Origin: Marchantia polymorpha subsp. ruderalis
Taxonomy: Eukaryota; Streptophyta; Marchantiopsida; Marchantiales; Marchantiaceae
Direction of reading: 5' to 3'
Assembly: GCA_037833965.1 (NCBI GenBank)
Contig: AP031358.1
Span: 5,836,001 to 5,900,000 of the forward strand
Length of the DNA stretch: 64,000 bases
Below are positions 23,235-36,443 of this stretch, piece after piece. The notes under the pieces are model-generated. The model was not told the origin of the DNA. It did no database searches and saw nothing but the letters and a program-made list of their open reading frames with translations. Each line of letters starts with the position of its first letter. The first letter of the stretch is position 1. The position numbers and the translations under genes are program-made.

Positions 23235-25850
23235 ACTTACATTACAAACTTCGGCCCTACTCTAGTTGAGAGAAGCTATTTCCGATTAATCCTTGAAATT
23301 GGTTTAACTTACGATATTTCATTAATGTCTCGTTCAAGAGCTCAACTGAACGCCTAGCCATGTTGTGGGGTGTATGATATCTGTTGACTGAAACTTGAGT
23401 TTGCTAATAATATCCACTCAAATTTCATCAACTCACCTGAAAAGTCTTCACTTAATCATGTTAGCTTACAAGATTTCCTATCAATTTGTGTAGCACCGGG
23501 GAAAGGAGAACAGTAACAGAATTTGAAATTAAAAAACCACTTACATATCTTGAATCAATACGCCGTTCAGATTGTTTCATTACATTTTTTTACCCGAACT
23601 TACATTGTTACTAATTTTATTCACTGTTAGATTTGGGATTCCGTTAATGAACGACCATGAACTTTCAAAATTAGCTACAGAACATTAAATAGGGCTTTTG
23701 GTCCTGTAGATGGGAAGAAGTGTTTAATTTTCTATCGGTTTAGGCCTTAGACTTGACGGTTATTTTGGACGTACTTGGCTCTCGTAAGTCCAACTCTATT
23801 GCATATCTCAAAATATTCCCGAGTAAAGAGAAAGTTTATGGCTTACAATATGTCTCAGGCTAGCGTAGATCCCAACCTTGGGGCCCAACATGAGGAGTCT
23901 TACAACTCATCAAGTCCATGAAATTGCTCAGTAGACTCCTCTGGTGTATTCGTGCATAATGTGATGTATATCTAGTGACTAGGGGGAGCTGCAAGCAGGT
24001 GCAGTTGTGGTGTAGTCAGGCAACAACCTTTCCAGCTGGAGAAAAGCACACCTCAAGAATTTCGCTCTAAAATTGCGGCCTTTAGGTTAGAGTGCTCTCA
24101 GATCTGCTGCTAGATTGAGCTCTGGAAGTTCAGGAGCGTACTAACAGAGAAAAGGCATAATTCTAGTCTGTCTGATTTCTTAGCAAGTAGTCGAGCATCT
24201 GCACCCGGCTTGCAAATGCTGCTTCGTTTTACTGTTAGTTCTTCATCTCTGAGCAGATCATACATCTCCGGTATGACCTCCTGCAAGATACTGTTCGGTG
24301 ACTTTTCAGCAGTTAATGAGTAGCTACGTCTTGATGATCACATATGCTGCAAATTGAGTGGGTTGACTCTCTTGCTGAGACAGGGTGCATCTTCCAGACG
24401 AAAAGGGAAAGAAGAACACAGAAGGGGCTATGATGAAGTAAGTGCCTTCGTTGTGTCAAGCCCAACGGCACTGGTTTTGGTTTAACTGCTCGCACATACA
24501 CACTTGAGCTTCCAAGAGTGTCCCGGAGTAAAATTCATGATGAGGAAGCTCTGAAAAGACTCGAGTAAATAGAGCGAGCAATATTATATCCTTTGGCTGC
24601 CCTGACATGCTCTGACATGCTTACCTTGAGATCTAGTTCCTCAACTAAGACTATGTACATGCCAGGTCGTCTAGAACGATTTACTGATAAGGAGCTTTTG
24701 ATATCTCTTCCAAATTTCTGACTGTAAGTAAACGAGCCGAACTCCATTTCTCTTCAAAAATAATCAGTAAGTCCGGGTTGCAAGAAGCATTCTAAGAAAG
24801 AAGGAACCAGGTTGCTCAGACGGAGCTTATCGTTTGAACGAGCCAAATTTGGTCAAATTCATCCTAGGGAGAATACTTTGCTGCTTCACATCTGTCACTT
24901 CTTCTTATCTGCAGTCACTCCATTTTATTCCAGAGTGAGCAGAATACCTGAAAGAGAGAAACCAATAACTTTCTGTAAGAAAAATTTCTGAATAACTTCG
25001 CGCTTTAGCTTCAGGGGTGCGATGGGCTCATAGAATGGCACAACAGACGCTGCGCCTGCATACTGCGCTGAGATTCTTCTTTTCATAGATCTAGATGTGT
25101 AAACTCGTCGAAACACCCTGTTGCATGCAAACGGAGAGCAGAGTAGAATGAATAAATGGAAGTAATCGGTACTTTGCAAAGCTTGACATGATCGGCTCGA
25201 CCTTAATTAACATCAGGTTTCAGGCTGCCGAGGGTTTGCAATCATCGCAGAAACTGCAAGTTTTTGCAATTCTTGCTTACTCTATCCCTTCCCATATCTC
25301 TTCACTGGGAAAATTAAAGCATAGCAGTCTGCCTCTCAAGAAAAGGTGTTGCAGAAATAACTCTGCTTGCGATTCATCGAATAATCCTCGTTGCCTTTGA
25401 GGAGCGGAGAGAAAATTCGCAGAAGCTCTTGAGATGACCGCAGGCAGAAGACCATGGTACATGTACCTGACTCTTCAATCGAGCACAATAACTTCTGATT
25501 TGATCGTCTCGTCCTGCCATGCCATGCAGTGCGTGTAAATGTGCACCACGAGATTTCTCCTACGCAAGGAATCACATTCAGTCAGTGGTAACCTGTTTGG
25601 CTATCTGGCTCAACCCTGTGATGGATCAAAGAAAGCAGAATTGATCAAGGACGTGTGAGTTTTCTATAGAGAAGCCGAGTACGTTGAAAATATGTTCTAA
25701 GCATTAACATAGCCTAAACCCTAAACCCTTGACTGCTCATTATCAGAGTTTCTTGTAGTATCTTGACTCGTTCATTGCTGTAGTCTGGAAGACTTGACAA
25801 GGTAATGCTCGATAGATTCTACTTATAATGCCTTACGTCCCACGGACTCA
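23233..25850. other. Intergenic with possible decayed exons on the minus strand
   Basis: Minus-strand frames at 24535-24747 (containing MYIVLVEELDLKVSMSEHV) and 24925-25179 have protein-like composition. They are short, flanked by stops, and cannot be joined convincingly. Two plant telomere-type CCCTAAA units occur at about 25711-25728; that is too few to be a telomeric array. Confidence 0.35.
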
Positions 25851-28180
25851 ACAAAAAATAACATTAGCAATGATTATTCTTACCGTTTCTGTCCTTTAAG
25901 CTTATAAGAATTTTCATTGCGGACATTTTCTTCTTGAAATCAATACTTTTATATTTGAAACTGGTTTTGATTTCTTATATAAATTTTTTTCTAATAGTAG
26001 TACAAACATAATTATATTATAAATAATGTTTTCATCTGATTTATGAATATAATACTTGAACTAAGTATATATATTATTTGAAATTTATACAGTATTTTCT
26101 GACGAATTGGTTTTGGTAATGCATTGAGATAGAGTCACTCTTATTTATGTTAATAGATTTTGATATAAGCGAGCCGAATTTTGTCACCGAAGGAATGAAA
26201 AATCAATCAACAATAAAGAAAATATACATAATCTGCCAATGAATCGTTAGGATAGAAGTAGAGTCGAAATGACACACCAAACGTATTTGAGCTTCTAAAA
26301 GCAGGGGGTTTGCCGCGTGTTAGGACAAGCTCGCCAAAATTATCTTTATTGTGATTCGAGCAAGATAGTTTGAGTACGGTCAAGTAATCGAAATAATATA
26401 AATGGCTACAGTAATGTCTAAGGACGTAATTTGCAAAAGCATTCCTTGGTCATGGTTAGAGTAAGTGAAGTGCAAGATTCGCCAAAGCGTAAAATACCAT
26501 TGTTTTCGATGAGTTAAAGAATTTCGATAAATACCGGGTCGAACATCATCATAGAATTTTTTTCAAATTTTATAAAAAATAAATCTTTGCATTTTTTCAA
26601 TTAAACTGATGCATAAAATTAATAAATTTGGATATAATCAGTGAAAAAATTTATCGGAATTTGAAAATTGGAAATGAAGTACAAAAATAATGTGATGGAT
26701 ACTTTAGGAGTCCTATGTTTTATTTTCGTTTTTTTACCGTATTTTCGTAAATTTACTTTGAACCAAAGTATAATGTGAGATGATTCATACATTTTTTAAG
26801 TTTCAATTTACCTCTCAACGTTAGATTATTTTAAAAACCATATATGAAATTTGTTTAAGTATCATCAGTTTTAGTTAAACTAAATGGGATTCAATTTACT
26901 ATTTTTTATATAAAGATCAAATATGTAACTAGAATCCATTTTATTTATGTTTTATACTATCTTATATATTTTGAACTATCTTATATATTTTGAGATTTTG
27001 TTTCACATAAGATTTCAATAACATATATTTAGTGCTATGGATATGTTTTAATAATCAAGTTATCAATTTTTCCTTTCCTTGTAATCGATAACAAAAGTGA
27101 CATTATGATGTTTGTCAAAATTGGGATTTTCGAAGTTAAAACTAGATTATTGATTTGATATTTGTATCTTAAAATATTCTTTTACAGTAATTTGATGAAA
27201 TCAAAAAGATAAGATGACACAAAATACGATAATAAAACCTTGAATCTTTATAATTTAAATTTCGTTTTATTACTTTTATTTCAAAAAATGAGACAAGCAA
27301 TTTGGCCTTAATAATGAATAATATATTTTCTAATATAGAAACTATCAAATGATGCATGTCAAATGTTTGTCTCAAAAGAAACTAAACACACCAACTAACA
27401 TAAAATACACAATAAGTTAAAAAAGGATAAAAAAAGAAAGAGATATAATTCTTTAGTTTAAAAACTTCTGTGCATTTTAACAAATATATCAAATTCACGT
27501 CTATAGCTTGATACAACTCTAAACTTAGAAAATCAAAGAAGTAAATTCGAAACATAATCCTATTTGAAAAAATAATGGTATCGAAAGAAAAACCTTGGTT
27601 GTTATATCAATGCTCGAAGTCCATTTATGATATAACTCAAGTGCTCAGATGTTACTTGTTTGACGGAAATGTCCATTTACAGACATTTTTGAATCCATAT
27701 TTTATGTATACATGTCCATCTATAAGGAGAATATATGAAAAGTTTTGAAAAGGGATAAATTGATAAAAATTTTCATACTTGTATTTTGCACCGAAATAGA
27801 TTGACCGCTCACAGAAATATTGTCAAAAATAGATTTTTCAGATGAACAATTTAATAATGTATGTGAATGTTTTTATTAATGTCACAAAAAAGTCCATGCC
27901 ATCTAATAGAATCATCCAATTCACATTGTCATCCAAAAAGCTCTAATGTTCAACAATTTTGCTTCACAATCTCATACGTAAGAATATGCAACTAGAAAAA
28001 TGAACGATGCATGATGATATCGGATAGACTAACAAGTCGCAATAAAATTTTTCCAATATTGACGGTCTAATGTCTCCAATAGTCCTTTTCATTGCAAATG
28101 TTAATTGTCATCTAAAATTTGACTGAATGAATATATAATATCTCTCTTGGCAATTGATGGAGAATCTTCAAACAACTATG
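25851..28180. other. Strongly AT-rich gene-free block
   Basis: About 2.3 kb of markedly higher A+T content than its surroundings, with long A and T runs and no open frame above about 70 codons. No terminal repeats were found by eye. It may be old, decayed transposon DNA. Confidence 0.6.
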
Positions 28181-28280
28181 AAAATCAATAAAAATTCACA
28201 TACTTGAAAGAAAATTTGAGAATACTCAATACACCATGCATGACATGCCAATTGGGAATACCCAACTTTTTACGCAACCC

Positions 28281-28326
28281 AATCTTAAAGCCATACCCCA
28301 ACTGATTGGGGTATGGCTTTAAGATT
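28281..28326. other. Perfect 21-bp hairpin with 4-nt loop
   Basis: Left arm 28281-28301 (AATCTTAAAGCCATACCCCA plus A), loop CTGA, and exact reverse complement at 28306-28326. The stem is uninterrupted. It lies at the edge of the AT-rich block and could be a recent inverted duplication or a small-RNA precursor. Confidence 0.65.
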
Positions 28327-30544
28327 AGACAAAATTTGATCCATACAAAACATAGTGATTCTAATATTGCGGGTCCTGGAATGAGATTTCTCATAGATGG
28401 ATCCAAAGACCTTAAAGAGGCAATAGTTGCTTACAAGCCAGAATCAACAGGTGAAAATTATGTACTACTCGAATGTAATCTCCAACTTGTCCAAGATTTC
28501 TACACCAATGTAGCCGAGCCATATCAAAAGAATCATGTGTTTGAATTAGAAACGTAACCTGGGTGGCTGGAACAAACTATGAAGGGAACGTAACCCAATT
28601 CTCATCTTAGAATATTTGGTAGAATCTAGTTGATACTTCTCTATGTCCAATAGGTACTCTTGGGGTGTAGGGGAGAGAGTGTTGTGGAAGTGTTAGAAAT
28701 GGAAACCATGCTCGCTTGTCCACACGATAACGTGCCAAAGTGAATCCTCGACTGAAATGCACTAAAATAGAAATTGACTATCCCAAGACGAGATTGATAT
28801 ACTTGTAATAGCAATGAAGGATTTGTATTTTTGCGTGTTAGTTGCTATCACAGATGTAGTTGTGAGATTGATTGATTTGATTGATGGGAGGTACAAGACA
28901 AAAAGAAGATTTCCACCATTAGCTAGATAAAGGTGATTGTGGATTATCGTTTAAGTTTAACCATATACAAGTAGGTCGATTCACGCATCAGAGAAGTTGA
29001 GAGAGCAATCGAGAAAAATTGACACTTGTTTGTGTTCGAAGCGTCAATGATACGCTGATAGATATAGAGTAAGAAGAAGAGAATGTCTTCTGTCTTCTGA
29101 TATTGTTTACTCTTCATGCATCAGCATGATCTCTCGCTGACGCACATCGCATACTGTTTAGTAAATTCCTCTGCAAGCCATTGGAAATCTTTTTTCCAAA
29201 CTGCATTCACACTCCTTCAGTTTGAGCCGAAGAACAAGTCTCTGTGGGTTTCAAGGTTTCGAATGAGATAGTGACATCTGTGACTGGCCACAAATTTCCA
29301 CGCCAGGTACATCCAAGAGTTGGTAGACCTTGACATTAGATCCGAGTATATTCTCGGTAAATCGACAACTGTAATTTACCTCCAGAGAACAGTCATACCT
29401 CGAGACTCAGGCAGGAAATTGCATTCCCTACCTCCGTCAGAAGTGACATTTGTGGAGTTTCAACTTCGTGGAGGGGAGAGAAGACAACTCGTCCCGATAT
29501 CCAGTAATCACTCGTGTTTCAATCTTCCACCATTTTGCCTAAAGGCTTGCACACCAAAATCTTGTGATGCACACAACCTGTTGTACTCAGATCGATGTGA
29601 TCAGATAGAAGGATCATTGCCCGAGCAGCAATGCTTAATCAGCCCACTGTTGGCTGCTGAGAATCCACGGACTGATGAATTACATCTAAAACTTGACAAT
29701 GAAAGGAACAGCGAAGACGATAAATAACGCGGAATAACGCAAGGACTGATCGTTCAATCTAGCTGCCTGACGGGTGCTCTCGACAGGGAATAAGCACCGA
29801 TCAGTCTAAGGTTCAACTTGCAGCTCGAGAATTTAGAAACATAAAGAAACGATGAAAGCCACTGAACTCCACAGAAGAACCAGAAGATATCAAACTTTGA
29901 CTGACACAGGCAGACGCTCTCCAGTCTTTGTATGAAATCATGTTTTATTTGAATATATACAGTTTCGCAACTGCAGTGAATGACAGGACTGTTTCCGAAC
30001 CAATGTTCATCTAAGCTAGATTTTTCTACATCAGATTATTTGGAAAATTGAACCCTGGAGACAGGTCGCTGCTACTTCTCGATCCTGAAATATGCCTCAC
30101 AGGACAAATAACGAGTTGATCACATGATTATTCCTTTCAGTCGACAGCGCAGCCGCTGCTAGACCTGATTTACCGAATTCTTCGGAACCGGATTCCAGCA
30201 GGACTCGGCTGAGGCTCAGATGACTATCACTGTGTACGTAACAACATATGGACATGGCGTTCAAGAATTCCTAAGATTCACCTAACGAAGACTACAGGAG
30301 GTTGCAGTAGTATCAATTAGGAGATTCAGCTTATTCAGCTTATAAGGAACTTGCAGCTTCTGATCTGCTGCAGGTCGGGGAGAATTTTCAGACTCTCTGC
30401 AACGAGTATGATCCAGTAATAAAGTGCAACATCCACGAACTGGCAGCAGGACGATGAAGCCAGAAAATTTCGGATGTTGAAGGCAGATTCTCTTCTCCGT
30501 GCTAAGAATGATGATCACCAATTGATCATGATGAATTTTCTGAC
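28327..30544. other. Intergenic, with one unassigned 135-codon frame
   Basis: A plus-strand frame at 29320-29727 starts with ATG and ends in the acidic, Asn-rich NERNSEDDK. It has six Cys clustered mid-protein but no recognisable family, signal peptide or promoter, so it is only noted. A shorter plus frame at 28306-28557 overlaps the perfect hairpin. The stretch just above 30545 is probably the 3' UTR of the second multicopper oxidase. Confidence 0.35.
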
Positions 30545-32646
30545 CTACGCGTGTGGAGGAGGCTGGATGGCGAGCGGCCTCATCATGTCATTATCCTCGT
30601 GATCCAGAATATGACAATGCCACACATATCCGGGGAACGTCGTCGGATCGAAGCTGTACAATTGGCCTGACCTGGGAAAAAACGGAACGAGCAGTCGAAC
30701 TACGGTACCATGATTCACTATAATCGTGTCCTTCCATCCAATCTCTGAAGGATTCGGGGGCTGCGGGGCTTGGGTGAAGCAGCTGCCGGCATCCGGGTAT
30801 GGAAGCTGAAGAGAACACTCGCTAGCATTCAGTCGGGTGTAGTTGAATGCCTGGGTATGCATGACGAGGAAGTTGACCAGATGAATGTGGATGGGATGCA
30901 CGCCATTGGGGATGAGGTGAGTGATGTCCCAGATCTCGATCGTGTACAGCTGCGGGGTCTCGGTGGGAGCATCGGTCCAGTGCGCGTTGTTGAGCAGAAA
31001 CGAAAGGTTGAACACTGGCGGCAGCGTCGCGACCAAGCTCACATTGCGGTACAACGTAGCGGTGCTGGCCCAGCCGGAGATATTGGGAACGGGGCCGAAG
31101 GATGAGGGGACCACGACATTCTGCTGCGCAGACTTGCGGCCTGAGCTTCGGACGACGTTGAATTTCATGACATAGTTCGTGGTCGGGGTGGTCGTGTTGG
31201 TCAGAATCGTATCCGCATGCGAATTGTTGAGGAAGAAGCTGGACCCGATCGGAACAGCCCTGAAATCCACGAGCACGTCCACTCGGTACGCTGGGGCGAT
31301 GGTGATGTTGCTGAGCAGAATGGGCGTCCAGAGGTAGCCACCGTCGGTGCCGATCTGCAGAAACTGCAGCCTCGAGTCGCTGAAGAAGAGAGTGAAGAAT
31401 CGAGAATTCGCTCCGTTCAGAATGCGCAGTCGATAGACTCGCTGCTGCACATCGAGGTAGGGCCATGCTTTGCCATTGACCAGAATCACGTCGCCCGTGT
31501 AATCGGGGCACCATTGCGGATGAGCGAAGGGGGGAAGCCCGATGTCGGGGAAATTGATGGACCCATTGGGGAAGAATTGTCTGTCCTGGACGACGAGAGG
31601 GATCTCGAATTCTCCCGATGGCAGGAAGGGAGGATCCTCCGACTCGCTTCTGATGATGTAGAGTCCCGCCAGGCCAGCCGCCACGTTCAATCTCGTCATG
31701 CCGACGGTGTGATCGTGGTACCATAGCAGGCTCGCGGGCTGCTCGTTCGGGTACACATTGTCCCTCGTGACGAATTTAGGTCCCGTGTCGCCGGCGGCCG
31801 TGTACCAAGCATCCGGGTGCCCGTCGTACTTGCTCTCAGCATCGCCTCCGTGCAGATGTGTGATGATCGGAACTCCTCCGTTGGGTGGATTGGCGTGGTG
31901 CAGGGTCCGATCCACGACGAAGATATGCTCCGGGTCCGTGATGTGATTCTCGAAGCGCACGAACGAGACCACATTCTGCTTCGCCTCCAGCGTTGGCCCT
32001 GGGTACGTGGCCGTCTCTTGACTCGTCCCATAGGCGTAAAACGTCGTGTTCGGCAGGTCGGGATGTACACTCTGTGAGCTCAGCAGAGTACCGAGCAATT
32101 TATATCGTATCAGAGCAATTCATATCGTATTCATTCATCTGTTCTCAGAAGGAATTTCATACCAGACTGCCCCATGAAGACTCTGGAAGATGATTATCTT
32201 TTCAATCTATTGAAGCTTAGAATACACGAAGCAGCTTCGTTTGGTTCTGAGTCTGATTCGTGTATTCTAAGCTTCTGAACCACAAACAATTTTGTGGTTT
32301 TATTTCGACTCTGAAGCTTTCATCTTACTGCTGAGTCTGTTCTACATGCATTTGCATTCATGCATTGACTCGTAAATCCAGCAAAGGTTGCAGAACGTAC
32401 CTGAGAGATTTTATATGTGCCCAGAGTGATGGGAACGCCAGTGGAGATATCGATGACCGGAGGAAGCGTCAGTGGTACCACGAATGGCGTCAATGGAGGG
32501 GATGCAGTGAGATTTCCGCATTGAGAATGAACATCTTGACCCTGGATTACTGGCAAGGAACATAAGAACCCGACCAAAATTGCAATCTGCACGATGGAAT
32601 TCGAAGAGTGGCCAAATGTTGGCGATGTTTTCGATTTATTCGCCAT
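30545..32646 (-). CDS. Secreted multicopper oxidase, LPR/bilirubin-oxidase type, second paralogue (two exons)
   Basis: Exon 1 is 32646-32401 and exon 2 is 32071-30545, joined in phase 0 (YKISQ|SVHPDLP) across a 329-bp intron, giving 590 aa. The intron sits at exactly the position of the intron in the paralogue at 11979-14089, so the two arose by gene duplication. A hydrophobic signal segment lies at about 19-34, after a longer polar start. Copper ligands are complete: HLHGG 154-158, WYHDH 199-203, HPIHIH near 480, and H567-C568-H569..H573..M578. Many N-x-S/T sites suggest a glycosylated apoplastic enzyme. Known LPR proteins oxidise Fe(II); the actual substrate here is inference. Third-position GC is clearly lower than in the first copy, despite the same orientation and family. 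The minus-strand TATA box at 33045-33056 is the likely promoter. Confidence 0.92.
32212..32275. other. 18-bp inverted repeat in the intronic flank of the second oxidase
   Basis: GAAGCTTAGAATACACGA at 32212-32229 has its exact reverse complement at 32258-32275, with a 28-nt loop that itself contains GAAGCAGCTTC. It lies wholly inside the single intron of the multicopper oxidase (32072-32400), so it is transcribed with that gene. Confidence 0.6.
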
Positions 32647-33044
32647 GGTGCACTTGGCCTTTGCTCAGTCAAGAGCTCAGAATCTGAATTCTAGACTGCA
32701 GCTGAGGTTGGACCTCCGTGTTGAAAAAATGAGCTGTTGAATCTGCAATCTGAACAATCTGAAAACAGCACGAAGCTTGGAAAAGAAGATGAATCCGATT
32801 TAAAGAGCGGAAGTTCTAAGAGGGAAACACAAATTTTTCGAAGCAAGCTTCTCTATTTTCGCAATTTATCCAGCAGCCAGAGGTTTGGTCCCACTGATCA
32901 AAAGGGAGATTCAAACCGATCGGACTGGATTCTCAACCGAGGAATCGTATGGTGGTTCTACTTTTCCAGGCCTCGTTGAGAAGTTTCTCTGCCAGGAGTG
33001 GGAGACACATCTGGCTGCTGGATACGCTAGCAATCTAATGCCAA

Positions 33045-33056
33045 GCTTATATATGC
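33045..33056 (-). promoter_or_regulatory. TATA box of the second multicopper oxidase
   Basis: On the minus strand the sequence reads GCATATATAAGC, a good plant TATA box, about 400 bp upstream of the oxidase start codon at 32646. Transcription would begin near 33015, giving a 5' leader of roughly 370 bases. Assignment is by position and motif only. Confidence 0.5.
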
Positions 33057-34400
33057 ACGGCACCCCCAGATTCCTCAGGGATTATGTGGCTTAAGCAACG
33101 TAAAGTATGAACGCATGGGTCCCCCCACAGGTTCAGGGCAACGGATTCACTCTGAACACTGTAAGGCCAGAGCTCTCCAATCATGTAACCTGTGCAATCT
33201 TTTACGATTAAATTTCGTCGCCGGTGTGCATGAAATGAATATTTTGAGCTCATGTCAATTCTAGTCCAGCTCAGATTACGAAAGCAAGCTTTCTCGCCTG
33301 TATGTTATTCATTCTTATATTCATGCTTTATGCTTTATATGCATGAGCATCTCAGATCTCTTCGATCACGCAGTCTCCGCACGTTGTAAGTTGCAGTAAG
33401 CAAGCCAAGATTCTAGACTTCTTTCAGCTCGTTCGGCTTGCAGCAGAAGATACCTCGACGAGAATCCATTTGAAGTTTGTGAGTGCATGAAATGGGTGCA
33501 GATTGGGGGACAGCCATTGGAGATTCAGGCTCTGAAATCACAGTCTCAGCCGCAAATGCGGATGTGAGGTGTCATGACCTGGAGCTCCTCGGACATGTTG
33601 ACCACCATGCCGTAATTTCCTAATTTGGAAATTGTGGGGAGCTCTTTCTATTCGATTTGGATGCTGCGCTGTTTGTGGCCCGTGGATCAGTGCAGCATTA
33701 TTGCTCAAAGGGCTCGATCGTTCTTCTTCGCTTGACATGATGTCAGTATACCACATTTTAGTCTTGCAGAAAATTATTTTTGCACTCTCGGCTTTACTTC
33801 CATCAGAATATTACAAATGTCCTAATTTTGTGATGGTGTACTGTCATTCAATACATTCGTTCTATTAAAAAATAATATTCATCATATGCGAGTATTTAAG
33901 TGTAATTCAACATACAAATTTTTTTTTTTACATTTAGGTGAAGCAAATAAACAAAGTAGATTACATCAGAAAAGATACATTACACTCTACGATTGATACA
34001 TTTGAAAAAAGTAAAACTTTGAATAATAATTTCAAATATTTTGATGCATCAAAATTGTTCCAATCAAATAAAACCAATGGATATTAGTTTTAAGAATTGA
34101 AAGAATACATATGCACGACTGAAATCTTAAATTTGTTTTTCACTACAAAATGAAGCAAACTTTCTTTCATATTAAGACAAGAACTATTTAATAGCTTCAA
34201 CCAAGTTAGCAACTAAGAACGAAATATATTCATAAGTCATATAATTTTGGACAAATTTTATTATAGTGTGACATTAAAAATACATGAAACTCAAAATCCA
34301 TTTTCCTTGTTCTGCACCCATCAATCTGTCCATAATCGTAGCTCACAGAAAAATAGATTGAGCGTTTCAAAAGAGAACACTTAGGGTGATGGCTTCTTCA
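33057..34400. other. Intergenic, AT-rich, nothing recognised
   Basis: Short frames only. A T10 run lies at about 33920-33930. The upstream regulatory region of the second oxidase presumably occupies the first few hundred bases. Confidence 0.5.
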
Positions 34401-34407
34401 TACATAT

Positions 34408-36443
34408 TCACATTATACATGGCTTGAGAAATCTATATTTGCTACACTTTGTAAGATTCACATCATGATCATAGAGGATATCTTCAACGATACCTTGACA
34501 CCTTGACTGCCTGCGCTCCAATAGCGTATCACGAGATACAGATTCACCTAGAAATAAAAATAATGTAAATTCCTGTGGGGAATCTTTCAACTTTTGACAA
34601 ATGCAATCCTCTGTATGTGCCTTGAAACTCCATATCATTGAATGGAGAAAATATCAGGAAGTCAGAAAATTGACAAAGCCCTATAATCATAGTTCGAGGT
34701 TGGACACTCCAGAGCCCACAGGGTTATGGAATTAAGCGATAAAAAGCTTCACCGCATCATCCCACCTCACGGCTCCAAAGCTCATTTGGTAAATGTAATC
34801 GTCTGAGATGAGTGATCGTGGTAGCTCTTGTACATTGGCTCAAGTGCGTCATACGGGCAAGTGCCGGAAAGAATGGAATTGTCGATTCACAAGAGTATGC
34901 CTATGTATGAAGGACTTTTCAGTACTGTGATCTGAAAGGCTGCTGGAGCAGCTTTCTCTCTCAATGACAACACAGAGAAATTCATCCCCTGGAAAGAGCT
35001 CAAGAATCTCGATAATTCGAAGTTTCATAAGTTATCCAAAACTTTACGAGAACCTTAAAGGGGGATTTCAGCAGGCCGTGAAGAGCAGGCATTGAGGAAG
35101 GTTTCTTCTGGTACCTTAGCTCGTCCCACCGTTCCATGCATTAGCTAAGATATGAGGGGAGTAACCCATTTAGCTCTGGAGTGTTTTAAGAGGCCATCAT
35201 GAAATTTCATAAGATATTCCTTCTTAATGGATCTGTTATAACCGATCATAGCGATAAGGACAAGGTCTTTTGTTGTAGAAATTTCAATCGATTTTTCTCA
35301 ATTAGTGCGATGAGCTTAAGGACATCACGGTCGCCGGAAGCCATTTTCGTTCCATTGCAGAGCTCGAACCAAAGTCTCTCAGCCGTCATAGAAAAGACAG
35401 ATGCCCGTAAGGCTTTTTCGTCATCCTATATCAGAAGCAAAGCCTCATCAGCCTACATGTCAAAGACAGAGATAATGTCTTCCTCAACCTTCATTTGATT
35501 GGAGCTTGTTGAACGGAGTGCAAAAACCATATCAGGGAAAAGCATATCGTATAGGAGTCGAGTACCCTGCTGGTGTGAAAACTGAACTGGGAGTTCCTGC
35601 ACCGTAGAAGTGACCAGGCCATACTCGTTTCTAGGACGAGATCGGCTTTCCCTCATTCAGATTGACAATCTTCTGGAAACTATTTTCCTTCTCCAATGTC
35701 AGAAGCAAAGGCTCGTCAGCAGTGATAGCTTAGACTGATCAGGGATTACAGAAAACTTGACGTGCTTTGAACTCATCGACTCGACTGCGAAAAATCAATC
35801 TACTCCGGGAACATATGGATCGGACCCTGGATGTGCTTTGGGCTTACGGAGTAGACTTTGAAGGTACAGTAAACCGATTCAAAGTTCACGCTGTAATTTT
35901 CACTCTCATCTGGCTAGCAAAATCACTCCAGCTAATACCATCCGTTGTTCTTCACTGAAATCCTTGAAGCATCCTAGCTAGCATAACAAATTGTCGGAAG
36001 ACACGATGGGTTTCGAAAATCTTGCAACATGAATCCTCAATCGAAGTCCGTATCCTCATATCAAAATCAGATCTTGACATTAGTGCTCGTCAGCAGGCTC
36101 TGCTCAATCAAGACCTCAGCGGTCGATAACACACACGCTGAGTTTCCTTCTCGTTATTACGCTTTTTATACTAAGAGTTTAGTGAATGTGGAATCCAACA
36201 GATTGGGCCAAATATTCATAATCACAAAGAAAACTCACAACTTTTGAACAGTGCAACATTTGGTAGATGCTTCAGCGCTGGCAAACGTAACACTAAAAAG
36301 GTGATGCTTACATGTTTTCCTTGCAGCGAGTCCATGACTTTCTCTGGGGCTGACTTAGCACACACAAGTGGCTGCACAGTGTGGAAGCACATGTCAGCCT
36401 GTTCATTGTGAATGACTGGTAGATTACTGTTATTCACGAGCAA
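34408..36443 (-). pseudogene. Decayed protein-coding region of unidentified family, minus strand
   Basis: Several minus-strand stretches read like protein: near 36.4-36.3 kb (AKSAPEKVMDSLQGKH, followed at once by a GTAAGC donor), 35.65-35.45 kb (RLLYDMLFPDMVFALRS), about 35.45-35.3 kb in a stop-broken frame (VFSMTAERLWFELCNG), about 34.85 kb (TCPYDALEPMYKSYHDHSS) and 34.6-34.4 kb (GIVEDILYDHDVNLTKC). A short motif encoding ADE[AP]LLL appears twice (near 35.44 and 35.72 kb), suggesting an internal duplication. Stops and frame changes break every attempt at a continuous model. I do not recognise the family. A functional gene with many small exons is possible but less likely. Confidence 0.3.

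Noticed and set aside
25711-25728. CCCTAAACCCTAAACCC telomere-type repeats
   Set aside because: Only about two and a half units; common by chance or as interstitial remnants, not a telomere.
30770-31726. Plus-strand and alternative minus-strand frames of 111-300 codons over the second oxidase exon
   Set aside because: Shadows of the real coding frame, which has all copper-ligand motifs.
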